Assembly (NCBI GenBank): GCA_964437505.1
Contig: CAYTGU010000004.1
Coordinates: forward strand, 1-64,000
From: JAHJDO01 sp964437505
Lineage (GTDB): Bacteria > JAHJDO01
Reading direction: 5' to 3'
DNA length: 64,000 nucleotides
Position 1 is the first letter of the stretch. Each line of letters begins with the position of its first letter. Of this stretch, positions 24,486 through 33,099 are shown piece after piece. The position numbers and the translations under genes are program-made. The notes under the pieces were generated by a model. That model was not told where the DNA came from, ran no database searches, and saw only the letters and a program-made list of their open reading frames with translations.

Positions 24486-25282
24486 TGCTTGAAGTAAAAG
24501 ATCTAGTCTGCGGGTATGATGGGAAATTTGTACTTAGCCGAATTAATTTCAGAATAGAAAAAAGAGGTCTCTGGGGCATAATCGGTCCTAACGGCTCAGG
24601 GAAAACAACTCTGCTTAAGGCAATGACCAAAATACTTAAACTGCGGAAAGGTGAGGTTCTTTTTGAAGGAAAGGATATATTGAAATTTGGATTTAGAGAA
24701 TTTGCTAAAAAAGTAGCTTTTGTATCTCAAAGCTCTGAGATAGGATATAATATGACCATAGAAGAATTCGTTCTTCTGGGAAGGATTCCTTATCGCAGGC
24801 AGTTTCAATTTTTGGAAAGCAAACACGATGAGGAGATTGCTGAGGGGGCAATGATTTTAACGGATACTATCAGGTTTAAGGACAGGCTTATAGGAGAGCT
24901 GAGTGGTGGAGAGAGACAGCTTGCAGTTATTGCCCGCGCGCTTGCTCAAGAGCCAAGACTACTTCTTTTGGATGAACCTACAGCTCATTTGGATATAACA
25001 CATCAAATCAGAGTTTTAGATCTTATAAGAAGGTTAAACAGGAAAAGTGGACTTACTGTAATTGTGGTTTTACATGATCTTAATCTGGCCAGCGAATATT
25101 GCGATAAATTAATTCTTCTTAACAATGGACTTATTCATAAAATTGGTTTACCTCAAGAGGTCTTGACATATCAGATTATTGAGGATGTCTACAACACGAC
25201 AGTAGTAGTTGAAAAAAATCCTATTTCTTCTAAGCCGTACATACTGATAGTTTCAGAAGAAGAAAAGGCTAAAGTCCTGTAG
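24485..25282 (+). CDS. btuD: Corrinoid ABC transporter ATPase
   Basis: 265 residues. Walker A GPNGSGKTT at about residues 36-44, Q-loop near VSQSSEIGYN, signature LSGGERQLAVIARALAQEP, Walker B LLLLDEPTAHLD and switch histidine in VVLHDLNLA. It energises corrinoid uptake with BtuC. The ATG overlaps the btuC stop by one base (TAATG). The C-terminal 40 residues extend beyond the minimal nucleotide-binding domain, as usual for FecE/BtuD-type ATPases. Confidence 0.9.
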   Translation: MLEVKDLVCGYDGKFVLSRINFRIEKRGLWGIIGPNGSGKTTLLKAMTKILKLRKGEVLFEGKDILKFGFREFAKKVAFVSQSSEIGYNMTIEEFVLLGRIPYRRQFQFLESKHDEEIAEGAMILTDTIRFKDRLIGELSGGERQLAVIARALAQEPRLLLLDEPTAHLDITHQIRVLDLIRRLNRKSGLTVIVVLHDLNLASEYCDKLILLNNGLIHKIGLPQEVLTYQIIEDVYNTTVVVEKNPISSKPYILIVSEEEKAKVL

Positions 25283-25300
25283 TAGAATATTAGGAGACAC

Positions 25301-26809
25301 ATGTCAGCAAAGACAATAATGATTCAGGGAACTGGTTCCTATGTGGGCAAAAGTGTAGTTACTGCCGCGCTGTGCAGAATATTTAAGTCGGATGGTTATA
25401 AGGTAGCACCATTTAAGGCGCAGAATATGGCTTTGAATTCCTTTGTAACTAAAAATGGTAAAGAGATGGGAAGAGCCCAGGTTGTGCAGGCAGAAGCTTG
25501 TGGAATAGAGCCCTCAGTCGATATGAATCCTGTTTTACTCAAACCATCATCGGATGTGGGATGTCAGGTTGTTGTCATGGGAAAACCTATCGGAAACATG
25601 GACAGTGTGGAATATCATAAACATAAGCCAAAATTAATGAATACGGTGATGGCATCATTTAACAGGCTTGCGGAAGAGAATGATATAGTTGTAATAGAAG
25701 GAGCAGGTTCTCCTGCAGAGATCAATTTGCGGGATAATGATATTGTGAATATGGGTATTGCTGAAAAAATAGATGCGCCTGTAATACTTGTCGGAGATAT
25801 AAATCTGGGCGGAGTTTTTGCGTGGTTTGTTGGTACTATAGAGCTTCTATCGGATAATGAGAAAAAACGTGTTAAGGGGTTTTTAATAAACAAGTTTCGT
25901 GGAGACAGAAGTCTGCTAAAATCTGCAATAACATTTTTGGAGAAAAGAACGCAGAAACCTGTTCTTGGCGTAATCCCGTATTTTACTGATATAAAGATTC
26001 AGGAAGAAGATTCCGTATGTATTGATCCTTATAAAAGCAATTCTCAGAGAGAAAAGAAGGATAAAGTAAAAATAAAAGTTATTTATCTGCCGCACATTTC
26101 CAATTTTACAGATTTTGATATGCTGGAGAAGGAACATGGTGTGGAGCTTGAGTATATTAAGCGGTCTGATGAGCTTAAAGATGCGGATGTTATCATAATT
26201 CCAGGCAGTAAAAACACGATAGATGATCTGGCAGTTCTGAGAAAGAGTGGTTTTACATCAAAAATAAAGGAATACAGCAGAAAGGGAGTTTCTATAATTG
26301 GTATATGCGGCGGCTATCAAATGCTGGGTAAAGAGATTATTGACCCATATCATATTGAAACTAAAAAAAGAAATATAAAAGGGATAGGTCTATTGGATAT
26401 AACTACAACAATAAAAAAAGAAAAACAAACTTATCAGATAAAAGCACATGATAAACTTTTTTCTTCGGGGATAGTACATGGTTATGAGATACATATGGGT
26501 AAGACAAGATTAGGCAATACCGCAAAACCAATTTTTGAGATATTTAAGAGGTCCAGCATAAAAACTGACATAAAAGACGGTACTATAAGTCATGATGGGA
26601 AGGTATGGGGGACATATATTCATGGAATTTTTGATAATGATAATTTTAGGGCCACATTTTTAAATAATATAAGAAAATCTAAGCAATTACCAGAAGTAGG
26701 ATTAAAAAATTTATTTGATAAGGAAAAGGAATACGATAAACTGGCCTCATTAGTAAGAAAAAGTGTGGATATGAAGAAGATATATTCTATAATGGGGTTA
26801 AAATGTTAG
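25301..26809 (+). CDS. cobQ: Adenosylcobyric acid synthase (glutamine-hydrolysing)
   Basis: Amidates four peripheral carboxylates of adenosylcobyrinate a,c-diamide. 502 residues: an N-terminal dethiobiotin-synthetase-like ATPase (MIQGTGSYVGKSVVTAALCR) and a C-terminal class I glutaminase with the catalytic cysteine in GICGGYQMLG and a histidine in WGTYIHGIF. Also known as cbiP. A GGAG ribosome site precedes ATG 25301. CobQ acts upstream of CbiB, encoded in the previous operon. No genes for corrin ring construction or for CobB/CbiA are in the window, so the pathway seen here could serve salvage of imported precursors. Confidence 0.95.
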   Translation: MSAKTIMIQGTGSYVGKSVVTAALCRIFKSDGYKVAPFKAQNMALNSFVTKNGKEMGRAQVVQAEACGIEPSVDMNPVLLKPSSDVGCQVVVMGKPIGNMDSVEYHKHKPKLMNTVMASFNRLAEENDIVVIEGAGSPAEINLRDNDIVNMGIAEKIDAPVILVGDINLGGVFAWFVGTIELLSDNEKKRVKGFLINKFRGDRSLLKSAITFLEKRTQKPVLGVIPYFTDIKIQEEDSVCIDPYKSNSQREKKDKVKIKVIYLPHISNFTDFDMLEKEHGVELEYIKRSDELKDADVIIIPGSKNTIDDLAVLRKSGFTSKIKEYSRKGVSIIGICGGYQMLGKEIIDPYHIETKKRNIKGIGLLDITTTIKKEKQTYQIKAHDKLFSSGIVHGYEIHMGKTRLGNTAKPIFEIFKRSSIKTDIKDGTISHDGKVWGTYIHGIFDNDNFRATFLNNIRKSKQLPEVGLKNLFDKEKEYDKLASLVRKSVDMKKIYSIMGLKC

Positions 26810-27330
26810 AAAGAGGGCTCGTTCAGGTATATACAGGAGATGGCAAAGGCAAGACAACAGCAGCAATAGGACAAGCAGTGCGTGCAATAGGAAGGGGATT
26901 AAATGTTTACATAATTCAGTTTCTGAAAAAAGATGATAGCTCAGGAGAACAAGTTGCCTTGAGGGAACTAGGAGTTGATATTAAGTGTTTTGGGGAAAAT
27001 TATGCTTTCCAAAGGTTAACGCAGAAGGAAGTAAAAAAAGCAAAAGATTTTTTTGAGAAGATTACAGATGAGATTGCTAATGAGATAGAACAAAAACATT
27101 ATGATATAGTGATACTTGATGAAGTGAATATTTTGATAAGAGAGAATTTACTGGATAAAGAGAGACTAGCAAAATTCATCAAAAACAAGCCTCAAAATAC
27201 AGAACTTATTCTAACAGGTAGAGGAGCAGATAAAGAGATTATTGAGCTTGCTGATTTAGTAACACGGTGTGTAAAAATTAAACATCCGTATGATAAGAAA
27301 ATAAAAGCGAGGATGGGAATTGAGTGTTGA
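26803..27330 (+). CDS. cobO: Cob(I)yrinic acid a,c-diamide adenosyltransferase (CobA/CobO type)
   Basis: Transfers the adenosyl group of ATP to cobalt(I) of corrinoids. 175 residues with the unusual P-loop TGDGKGKTTAAIGQA near residues 10-24 and VILDEVNILIRENL (Walker B region), then LILTGRGADKEIIELADLVT, all typical of the CobA/BtuR family and not of PduO or EutT types. It overlaps the cobQ end by seven bases. It closes the riboswitch-led series; a 39-base gap with an AGGAGG site leads into the methyltransferase genes, which may be on the same transcript. Confidence 0.94.
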   Translation: MLERGLVQVYTGDGKGKTTAAIGQAVRAIGRGLNVYIIQFLKKDDSSGEQVALRELGVDIKCFGENYAFQRLTQKEVKKAKDFFEKITDEIANEIEQKHYDIVILDEVNILIRENLLDKERLAKFIKNKPQNTELILTGRGADKEIIELADLVTRCVKIKHPYDKKIKARMGIEC

Positions 27331-27369
27331 GTCATTTGTATTCAATATTTTAAGCTAAGGAGGAGATAA

Positions 27370-28446
27370 ATGGAACTTACACCAAAGGAAAGATTTAAAT
27401 TAGTAACTGAACATAAAGATACAGATAGACCAGTAATCGATTTTCAGGCAGCACCTGAAATTACAGAAGCGCTAAAAAATTATTTCCGAGTTGATGATAA
27501 TGGACTTCTTGATATCTTGCATATTGATGTACGACATCTCGGTGCCGAGTATATCGGCCCTCCCTTAAGAACCTTTCCTGATGGAAGTAGGGAAGATATG
27601 TTTGGAATCAGAAGAAAATCCATCAAAGCCGCGGTGGGAACAACTTTCGTAGAAACTTATAACCCTATAGCAAGTATGAAAACCATCGATGACTTTCGCA
27701 AAGGATATTCTTTCCCTTCCTATGACTATTTTGATTTTAAAAGAATAAAAGAAAGGACAAAGAAAAATAAAAAATATGTGTTAATGAAAGGGATGATTAT
27801 CTGGTACCTATATTTTTTCTTAAGAGGAATGGAACAAGCATTAATAGATATGATTGCTAATGAGGAATTTTATCACTATGTTATGAGAGCCATTGCTGAT
27901 TGGTGGAAAGGTTATATGAAAAGGGCGTTAGAGCCAGCTGATGGCGCTATTGATTACGTAATACCCTATGAAGATTTTGGCACTAATGAAGGATTAATGG
28001 TTTCTTTGAATGATATTAGAAATAAGATACTTATTTATTATAAAGATTTTGCTCAAATCTTTTCTCATTATGGAGCTAAATTTGCCTTTCATTCTTGTGG
28101 TTCTATACATCAAGTGATTCCAGATCTTATAAAATTGGGAGTTTCTATTTTAGACCCAATTCAGGTCTCAGCCAATGGAATGGATATTAAGATTTTAAAA
28201 GACAGGTATGGGAATAAATTGACTTTTAGGGGAGGGATTGACACTACCGAACTTTTACCCAGAAGAACAAAAGAAGAAGTTAAAGAAAAGGTAAAAAATA
28301 CAGTTGATATATTAGGGGAAAATGGGGGTTATATCTTCTGCTCTTCAAACAATATTAATGCTGATACGCCAATAGAGAATGTTTTGGCTATGTATGAAGT
28401 GGTCTTAGGGAATAAATTTTGGGAGAAGAATGAAAAAAGGATATAG
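27370..28446 (+). CDS. Uroporphyrinogen decarboxylase-family methyltransferase (MtaA-like)
   Basis: 358 residues of the URO-D TIM-barrel family. Unlike true haem-pathway uroporphyrinogen decarboxylases it has an H-x-C motif (FAFHSCGS, about residues 238-245) and a later cysteine in GYIFCSSNN, the zinc site of MtaA/MtbA-type methylcobamide methyltransferases. The opening LTPKERFKLVTEHKDTDRPVID is also typical of that subgroup. It likely moves a methyl group to or from a corrinoid protein; the thiol acceptor is unknown. It lies between the cobalamin adenosyltransferase and a homocysteine methyltransferase gene that starts at the next base but one, so corrinoid-linked methyl transfer is the best reading. 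No corrinoid-binding protein gene is adjacent. Confidence 0.8.
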   Translation: MELTPKERFKLVTEHKDTDRPVIDFQAAPEITEALKNYFRVDDNGLLDILHIDVRHLGAEYIGPPLRTFPDGSREDMFGIRRKSIKAAVGTTFVETYNPIASMKTIDDFRKGYSFPSYDYFDFKRIKERTKKNKKYVLMKGMIIWYLYFFLRGMEQALIDMIANEEFYHYVMRAIADWWKGYMKRALEPADGAIDYVIPYEDFGTNEGLMVSLNDIRNKILIYYKDFAQIFSHYGAKFAFHSCGSIHQVIPDLIKLGVSILDPIQVSANGMDIKILKDRYGNKLTFRGGIDTTELLPRRTKEEVKEKVKNTVDILGENGGYIFCSSNNINADTPIENVLAMYEVVLGNKFWEKNEKRI

Positions 28447-29340
28447 ATGAGTTTATTACTTGACCGGCTTAAAAAGAGGAAGATTTTAGTGTCTGATGGC
28501 GCTATGGGTACAATGCTTCAGAATAAAGGATTGAAAGTGGGAGAATGTCCTGAAGAATGGAATATAACTCATTCGGCAGAAGTCTATGCAATTACAGAAG
28601 ATTACTTAAAAGCAGGAAGTGATATGGTAGTAACGAATACATTCGGATGTTCCAGATTTAAACTTGCAAAATTTGGTTTGGAAGCAAAGGTTGCCGAATT
28701 CAACAAAGTAGGTATTGGTTTGGCTAAGGAAGCTGCTATGCAATATGGAGGAATTGTTGCAGGCTCTGTTGGCCCGACTGGAGAATTTATGCAGCCGCTG
28801 GGGACTGTGACAGAAGATGAAATGTACGATGTGTTTAAGGAACAGATTCTTGCTCAGATACAAGGTGGAGCAGACGCAATATGCGTAGAAACCATGACGT
28901 CTCTAGAAGAAATTTCTATTGCTATAAAGGCTGTAAAGGAAAATACAAGTGTTCCTGCTATTGGGACAATGACATTTGATAAAGGTGCAAAGGGATATAG
29001 AACAATGATGGGTGTAAGTATAAAAGAGGCTGCACTTGGATTAGAAAAAGCAGGTGCGGATATTATAGGAACGAATTGCGGTAATGGCATTGGTCCCATG
29101 GTAGATATTGTCCGGGAAATGAGAAAGTATTCTTCTATGCCAATTCTTGTTCATGCTAATGCCGGGGTGCCTGAGTTAATAGATGGAAGAACATGTTTTA
29201 GAGAAACACCAGAATATATGGCAAAAAAAGTCCCTGAACTCATAGATGCCGGCGCAAATATCATAGGTGGATGCTGTGGTACAACGCCGGAACATATAAG
29301 AGCTATAAGGGATGAGATATCAAATTTCAAAGTCAAATAA
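28447..29340 (+). CDS. Homocysteine S-methyltransferase domain protein (MetH N-terminal-like)
   Basis: 297 residues, corresponding to the first domain of cobalamin-dependent methionine synthase. Seen: SDGAMGTMLQNKGL at the start, NTFGCSRFKLAKFGLE, and the three zinc-binding cysteines in GTNCGNGIG and GGCCGTTPEHIRA. It transfers methyl to homocysteine (or another thiol). In MetH this domain is followed by folate-, B12- and activation domains; here the protein ends after the first, and a folate-type methyltransferase is encoded separately at 32305. A stand-alone corrinoid domain must be elsewhere. The last residues, EISNFKVK, come from a 7-nt-period AT-rich tract (29318-29340), which may be an added tail. 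Confidence 0.85.
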   Translation: MSLLLDRLKKRKILVSDGAMGTMLQNKGLKVGECPEEWNITHSAEVYAITEDYLKAGSDMVVTNTFGCSRFKLAKFGLEAKVAEFNKVGIGLAKEAAMQYGGIVAGSVGPTGEFMQPLGTVTEDEMYDVFKEQILAQIQGGADAICVETMTSLEEISIAIKAVKENTSVPAIGTMTFDKGAKGYRTMMGVSIKEAALGLEKAGADIIGTNCGNGIGPMVDIVREMRKYSSMPILVHANAGVPELIDGRTCFRETPEYMAKKVPELIDAGANIIGGCCGTTPEHIRAIRDEISNFKVK

Positions 29341-29347
29341 AAAAAGT

Positions 29348-30535
29348 ATGAATAATAAAGATACAATTGAACTGAGAATCCAGGATGTGGTATATCGCGG
29401 ACGCGGTTTGGCGCGGCTGAACGGCATGGTCTACTTTGTTGACGGTGTCCTGCCGGATGAACTGGTGCGGGCACGGATCAGGAAGCAGAGGAAGAATTGT
29501 GTTGAGGCTGATCTGGTGGAGATACTGGAGAAATCGGCCTTGCGTGTTGTGCCATCCTGTGAGTTTGCTGAGAAATGCGAGGGATGCTGTTACCAGCATA
29601 TGGAGCATGGCACAGAGATAGAATTCAAGCAGAAACAGCTTGTGAACCTTCTTGAACACATGGGTGGATGTTCCGAAGTGACCTGCAGGGAGCCGGTACG
29701 ATGTCCTGCATCACTTGGATACCGAAACAAGATATCCATGCACATGAATGGGCGGGGAGATGACAGGGCTTTTGGATACTATATGAAGGACAACAAGACC
29801 GTTCTTGATATCCCAAATTGCCCATTGGCAATGGATCCTATTAACGATCTTCTAACAGAAATTAGAAAGGATTCGTTGTTTGGTCACGGCACATCGGTCA
29901 ATCTCAGGTATACGGAGCATGATGGAGCCGTTTATTGGACAAATCGCATCGCTCCTTCCGTTTCAAGACTAGTTGAGAAAACATCACTTGGCAATATCAG
30001 CGTTCCAACAAGAAGCTTCTTTCAGACGAATCCACAAGTAACAGAGGCGCTTCTAAACAGTTTGTCCGAAATACTGAATAGTACTGAACCCAAGGCGGTA
30101 GTAGACCTTTACTGCGGAGTGGGTCTTTTTACATTTACTGCGGCAAAGGCTGGAGCGCAAACAGTACTGGGCATAGATACAGACAAGCGCGCAATCGACG
30201 CAGCAATACGCAACGGACAAACTCTGGATCTTCCTTCGGTGGTGTTTCTGCATGGTTATGTGGAAGACCTACTGGAAGAAGCGCTGGGCAAGGTTGATGC
30301 CAAGGGCACGGCGATAATACTCGATCCGCCGCGTGCCGGATTGACAAAAAGAGTAATTGAGATTTTAGGTGTAAAGAAACCGTGTGATATTATTTATGTG
30401 TCATGTGCGGCAGACACTATGGCGCGTGACGTAAAGTTCCTAACAAGTTATGGCTATAAACTTGTGGACACGGGGCTTGTGGATATGTTCCCACGCACCG
30501 CATATTTTGAATCCATCACACATCTGAGTTTATAG
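29348..30535 (+). CDS. RlmD/TrmA-family RNA (uracil-5-)-methyltransferase
   Basis: 395 residues from ATG 29348; an earlier in-frame ATG at 29312 lies within the preceding gene. N-terminal TRAM domain (IELRIQDVVYRGRGLARLNGMV), then a cysteine set CEFAEKCEGCCYQHME that fits the family's [4Fe-4S] cluster, the SAM-binding DLYCGVGLFTFTAAKAG, the catalytic segment DPPRAGL and the nucleophile cysteine in YVSCAADTMARD. It methylates a uridine in 23S rRNA or tRNA; which one is not clear. Its codons are visibly richer in G and C than its neighbours, suggesting a separate origin. rlmN follows after four bases. Confidence 0.9.
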   Translation: MNNKDTIELRIQDVVYRGRGLARLNGMVYFVDGVLPDELVRARIRKQRKNCVEADLVEILEKSALRVVPSCEFAEKCEGCCYQHMEHGTEIEFKQKQLVNLLEHMGGCSEVTCREPVRCPASLGYRNKISMHMNGRGDDRAFGYYMKDNKTVLDIPNCPLAMDPINDLLTEIRKDSLFGHGTSVNLRYTEHDGAVYWTNRIAPSVSRLVEKTSLGNISVPTRSFFQTNPQVTEALLNSLSEILNSTEPKAVVDLYCGVGLFTFTAAKAGAQTVLGIDTDKRAIDAAIRNGQTLDLPSVVFLHGYVEDLLEEALGKVDAKGTAIILDPPRAGLTKRVIEILGVKKPCDIIYVSCAADTMARDVKFLTSYGYKLVDTGLVDMFPRTAYFESITHLSL

Positions 30536-30539
30536 GATT

Positions 30540-31577
30540 ATGGATAAAAGGGATATAAAAAATTTTACCTTAGAGGAGATGAAAAAGGCAGTTGTTGAAA
30601 TCAGGGAACCTGGTTATCGGGCCGGACAGATATTTTTTTGGCTCTATAAAAGAGGAGTCTGTGACTTTCAGGAAATGAGCAACCTTTCGCAGGGCTTTAG
30701 GTCCGGACTGGAGCAGGATTATTATATAAGCGCGTTAAGTCTTGCGGGAAAACTTAGTTCCGCTGACGGGACTGAAAAATTTCTATTTAATCTCGGTGAC
30801 GGTAATTTTATAGAGGCCGCGCTTATATGCGCCCGAAACAGAAAAACAGTCTGTCTTTCTACCCAGGTCGGATGTAAATTCGGGTGTGTCTTTTGCGCTA
30901 GCGGTCACGGAGGTTTTATAAGAGACCTTAGTTCTTCAGAGATAATCAATCAGATATTGTTCTTAAAGCACAAGCTCAAACACGAAATAACGAATTATGT
31001 CTTTATGGGTATGGGTGAGCCTCTGGATAACTGCGATAATGTTCTGAAGGCGATTATGGTAATGAATTCTAAGTCAGGCATGGATATCGGTGCCAGGAGA
31101 ATAACTGTTTCAACTTGCGGTGTAACTCCGGGGATAAGGCGGCTAAGAGATTTGGGTCTGCAAATTAATTTATCTATATCTCTTCACGCGGTAACAGACA
31201 GTCTCAGAGATACGCTTGTCCCTGCTAACAGAAGTTATCCCCTGAAAGAACTTATTGAGGCCGGCGAACATTTTACGGAAAAAACAGGCAGGATACTTAC
31301 CTTGGAGTATGTTTTAATAAAAGGCAAGAATGATTCATTAGAAGACGCTTACGGACTTGAGGCCATAGCCGGAAGATTGAAAGCAAAGGTAAATTTAATA
31401 CCCTGCAGCCCTGTGCCTGGTCTCGGATTCCAGCCACCCTCTAAAAAAGATATAGATATATTTATGGACAAGCTTATACAAGGAAGGATAAAGGTAACCC
31501 GGCGCGAGTCCAAAGGCAAGGATATACAGGCGGCCTGCGGTCAGCTGGCTGGCAGGTTAAAGCAAAAGGCTGACTGA
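30540..31577 (+). CDS. rlmN: Dual-specificity RNA (adenine-C2-)-methyltransferase RlmN
   Basis: Radical SAM enzyme that makes 2-methyladenosine in 23S rRNA and some tRNAs. 345 residues. The radical SAM cysteines are in CKFGCVFC (C-x3-C-x2-C, about residues 108-115), preceded by the STQVGC stretch; YVFMGMGEPLDN and the C-terminal catalytic cysteine in IQAACGQL are as expected. The absence of an extra antibiotic-resistance signature makes RlmN more likely than Cfr. It is the second of two neighbouring RNA-modifying genes. Confidence 0.95.
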   Translation: MDKRDIKNFTLEEMKKAVVEIREPGYRAGQIFFWLYKRGVCDFQEMSNLSQGFRSGLEQDYYISALSLAGKLSSADGTEKFLFNLGDGNFIEAALICARNRKTVCLSTQVGCKFGCVFCASGHGGFIRDLSSSEIINQILFLKHKLKHEITNYVFMGMGEPLDNCDNVLKAIMVMNSKSGMDIGARRITVSTCGVTPGIRRLRDLGLQINLSISLHAVTDSLRDTLVPANRSYPLKELIEAGEHFTEKTGRILTLEYVLIKGKNDSLEDAYGLEAIAGRLKAKVNLIPCSPVPGLGFQPPSKKDIDIFMDKLIQGRIKVTRRESKGKDIQAACGQLAGRLKQKAD

Positions 31578-31579
31578 AT

Positions 31580-32236
31580 GTGAAATATAAACTCATAATA
31601 TTTGATATTGACGGGACAATAACCAAGCATATAAGTTCGTGGAGATATATCCACGAAAGACTTGAATTATGGGATACACTTGCCTTTCAGTATCAGAAAC
31701 AGTTTCTTGCCGGCAAGCTAAGTTATCGGAAATTCTGTGAACTTGACGCTGCGCACTGGAAAGGGCTGTCCGAAGAAAAAGTTAGAGAAATTTTTCAGGA
31801 ACTTCCTTACGCCAAAAATGTCTCATCCTGTATAAAACGGCTTAAACAGAGAGGGTTTAAGATAGCTGCTATTTCTACGGGGCTTCAATATATGGCCGAA
31901 AGGGCAAAAAAAGAGTTAAGGTTTGATTATGTTTTATCTAACCGGATTATTTCTCGAAAAGGCATTCTAACCGGTGGGGTTAAAATAAACATAAGCCATG
32001 GGGAAAAAGGTAAAATTTCAAGACAGATAATGAAAAAATACTGTGTCAAATCACACGAGGTAATAAGTGTCGGTGACAGCGCCGGAGACATTCCCTTGGC
32101 TAAATCTAGCGGGTATTCTATAGCGTTTAATTCATATGATATGGCGTTTTTAGATATAGTCGACTACAGATGTAAGACGAAAGATTTTGAAGAGGTCTTT
32201 GACCAGATATTGTCCATCTCTGGTATAAGTACGTAA
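31580..32236 (+). CDS. HAD-superfamily phosphatase (phosphoserine phosphatase-like)
   Basis: 218 residues, GTG start two bases after rlmN. Motif I is FDIDGTIT (DxDGT), motif II is AAISTG (the STG of the SerB-type subgroup), and motif III/IV is HEVISVGDSAGDIPLAK. The helical cap between motifs I and II (about residues 17-85) is of the C1 type seen in SerB. Substrate is uncertain: phosphoserine is possible, but the family includes many phosphomonoesterases and nearby genes give no clue. It ends before a small intergenic region with a likely promoter. Confidence 0.8.
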   Translation: MKYKLIIFDIDGTITKHISSWRYIHERLELWDTLAFQYQKQFLAGKLSYRKFCELDAAHWKGLSEEKVREIFQELPYAKNVSSCIKRLKQRGFKIAAISTGLQYMAERAKKELRFDYVLSNRIISRKGILTGGVKINISHGEKGKISRQIMKKYCVKSHEVISVGDSAGDIPLAKSSGYSIAFNSYDMAFLDIVDYRCKTKDFEEVFDQILSISGIST

Positions 32237-32248
32237 TTAGAAAAGATA

Positions 32249-32277
32249 TTGCTGGACACATGCTTTGATGATATAGT
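32249..32277 (+). promoter_or_regulatory. Possible promoter of the methyltetrahydrofolate-methyltransferase-like gene
   Basis: TTGCTG at 32249-32254, 17 bases, TATAGT at 32272-32277. The -10 is good and the -35 moderate. A GGAGG site follows at 32293-32297 ahead of ATG 32305. Confidence 0.4.
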
Positions 32278-32304
32278 CTTTTATTAAAAAAATGGAGGTT
32301 AATT

Positions 32305-33099
32305 ATGGAGATTATCGGAGAGAGAATTAATACAAGCAGAAAGCACATTAACAAGGCTGTTAGCGAAAAGGACAGGGAATATATTCAGGAGCAGGTCAGG
32401 ATGCAGGATAAAGCGGGCGCTGATTATATAGATGTTAATGCGGGAACCAGTGTATCTGCAGAAGTAGGAGACCTGGAATGGCTTATGGACGTTGTGCAGG
32501 AAGTTACAGATAAACCATTATGTATTGATAGTGCCAATCCTAAGGCTATTGAAGCTGCTCTTAAAAGGAGCAAGAACGGAGTACCTGTTGTTAATTCAAT
32601 AACAGGAGAAAAAAACAGAATTGATAATATTTTACCATTGGTTAAGGAATATAATACTAAGGTAGTAGCTCTTACTATGGATGATTCAGGAATGCCCGAG
32701 AATCTGGAGAAAAGAGTTGATGTGGCAAAGAAATTGGCAGATAGATTAACATCTGAAGGCATATCTCTGGACAGAGTTTATTTTGATACATTAATAAGGC
32801 CGATAAGCACAAATCCTGATCAGGTAAGCTATGTGCTTCAGGCAGTGAGCATTATAATGAAGGAATTAAAAGGAGCGCATACTATATGCGGCCTTAGCAA
32901 TGTATCCTTTGGCCTGCCTAAAAGGAATCATATTAACAGGAGTTTTTTAAGCTTGATGATCAATGCCGGGCTTGATACTGCAATTATTGATCCTACAGAA
33001 CCAAACATGATCTCAACGATTTATGCAACTCAGGCGTTAATCGGCAAGGATAATTTTTGTATGGAGTATATAACAGCGGACAGAGAGGGGAAGTATTAA
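32305..33099 (+). CDS. Methyltetrahydrofolate:corrinoid methyltransferase-like protein
   Basis: 264 residues of the pterin-binding TIM-barrel family (AcsE/MeTr and the second domain of MetH). Family features: IIGERINTSRK at the start, DAGADYIDVNAGT-like segment (seen as DKAGADYIDVNAG), PLCIDSANPKAIEAAL, TLIRPISTNPDQ and the NVSFGLPKRNHINRSFLS signature. It would move the methyl group of methyl-H4folate to a corrinoid protein. The corrinoid protein and AcsC/AcsD are not in the window, so whether it serves methionine synthesis with the protein at 28447 or a Wood-Ljungdahl-type step is open. Its stop codon overlaps the probable ATT start of the helicase gene. Confidence 0.88.
   Translation: MEIIGERINTSRKHINKAVSEKDREYIQEQVRMQDKAGADYIDVNAGTSVSAEVGDLEWLMDVVQEVTDKPLCIDSANPKAIEAALKRSKNGVPVVNSITGEKNRIDNILPLVKEYNTKVVALTMDDSGMPENLEKRVDVAKKLADRLTSEGISLDRVYFDTLIRPISTNPDQVSYVLQAVSIIMKELKGAHTICGLSNVSFGLPKRNHINRSFLSLMINAGLDTAIIDPTEPNMISTIYATQALIGKDNFCMEYITADREGKY

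Noticed and set aside
27370..28446. Annotation as haem-pathway uroporphyrinogen decarboxylase
   Set aside because: The H-x-C and later cysteine zinc site and the corrinoid context indicate the methyltransferase subgroup.
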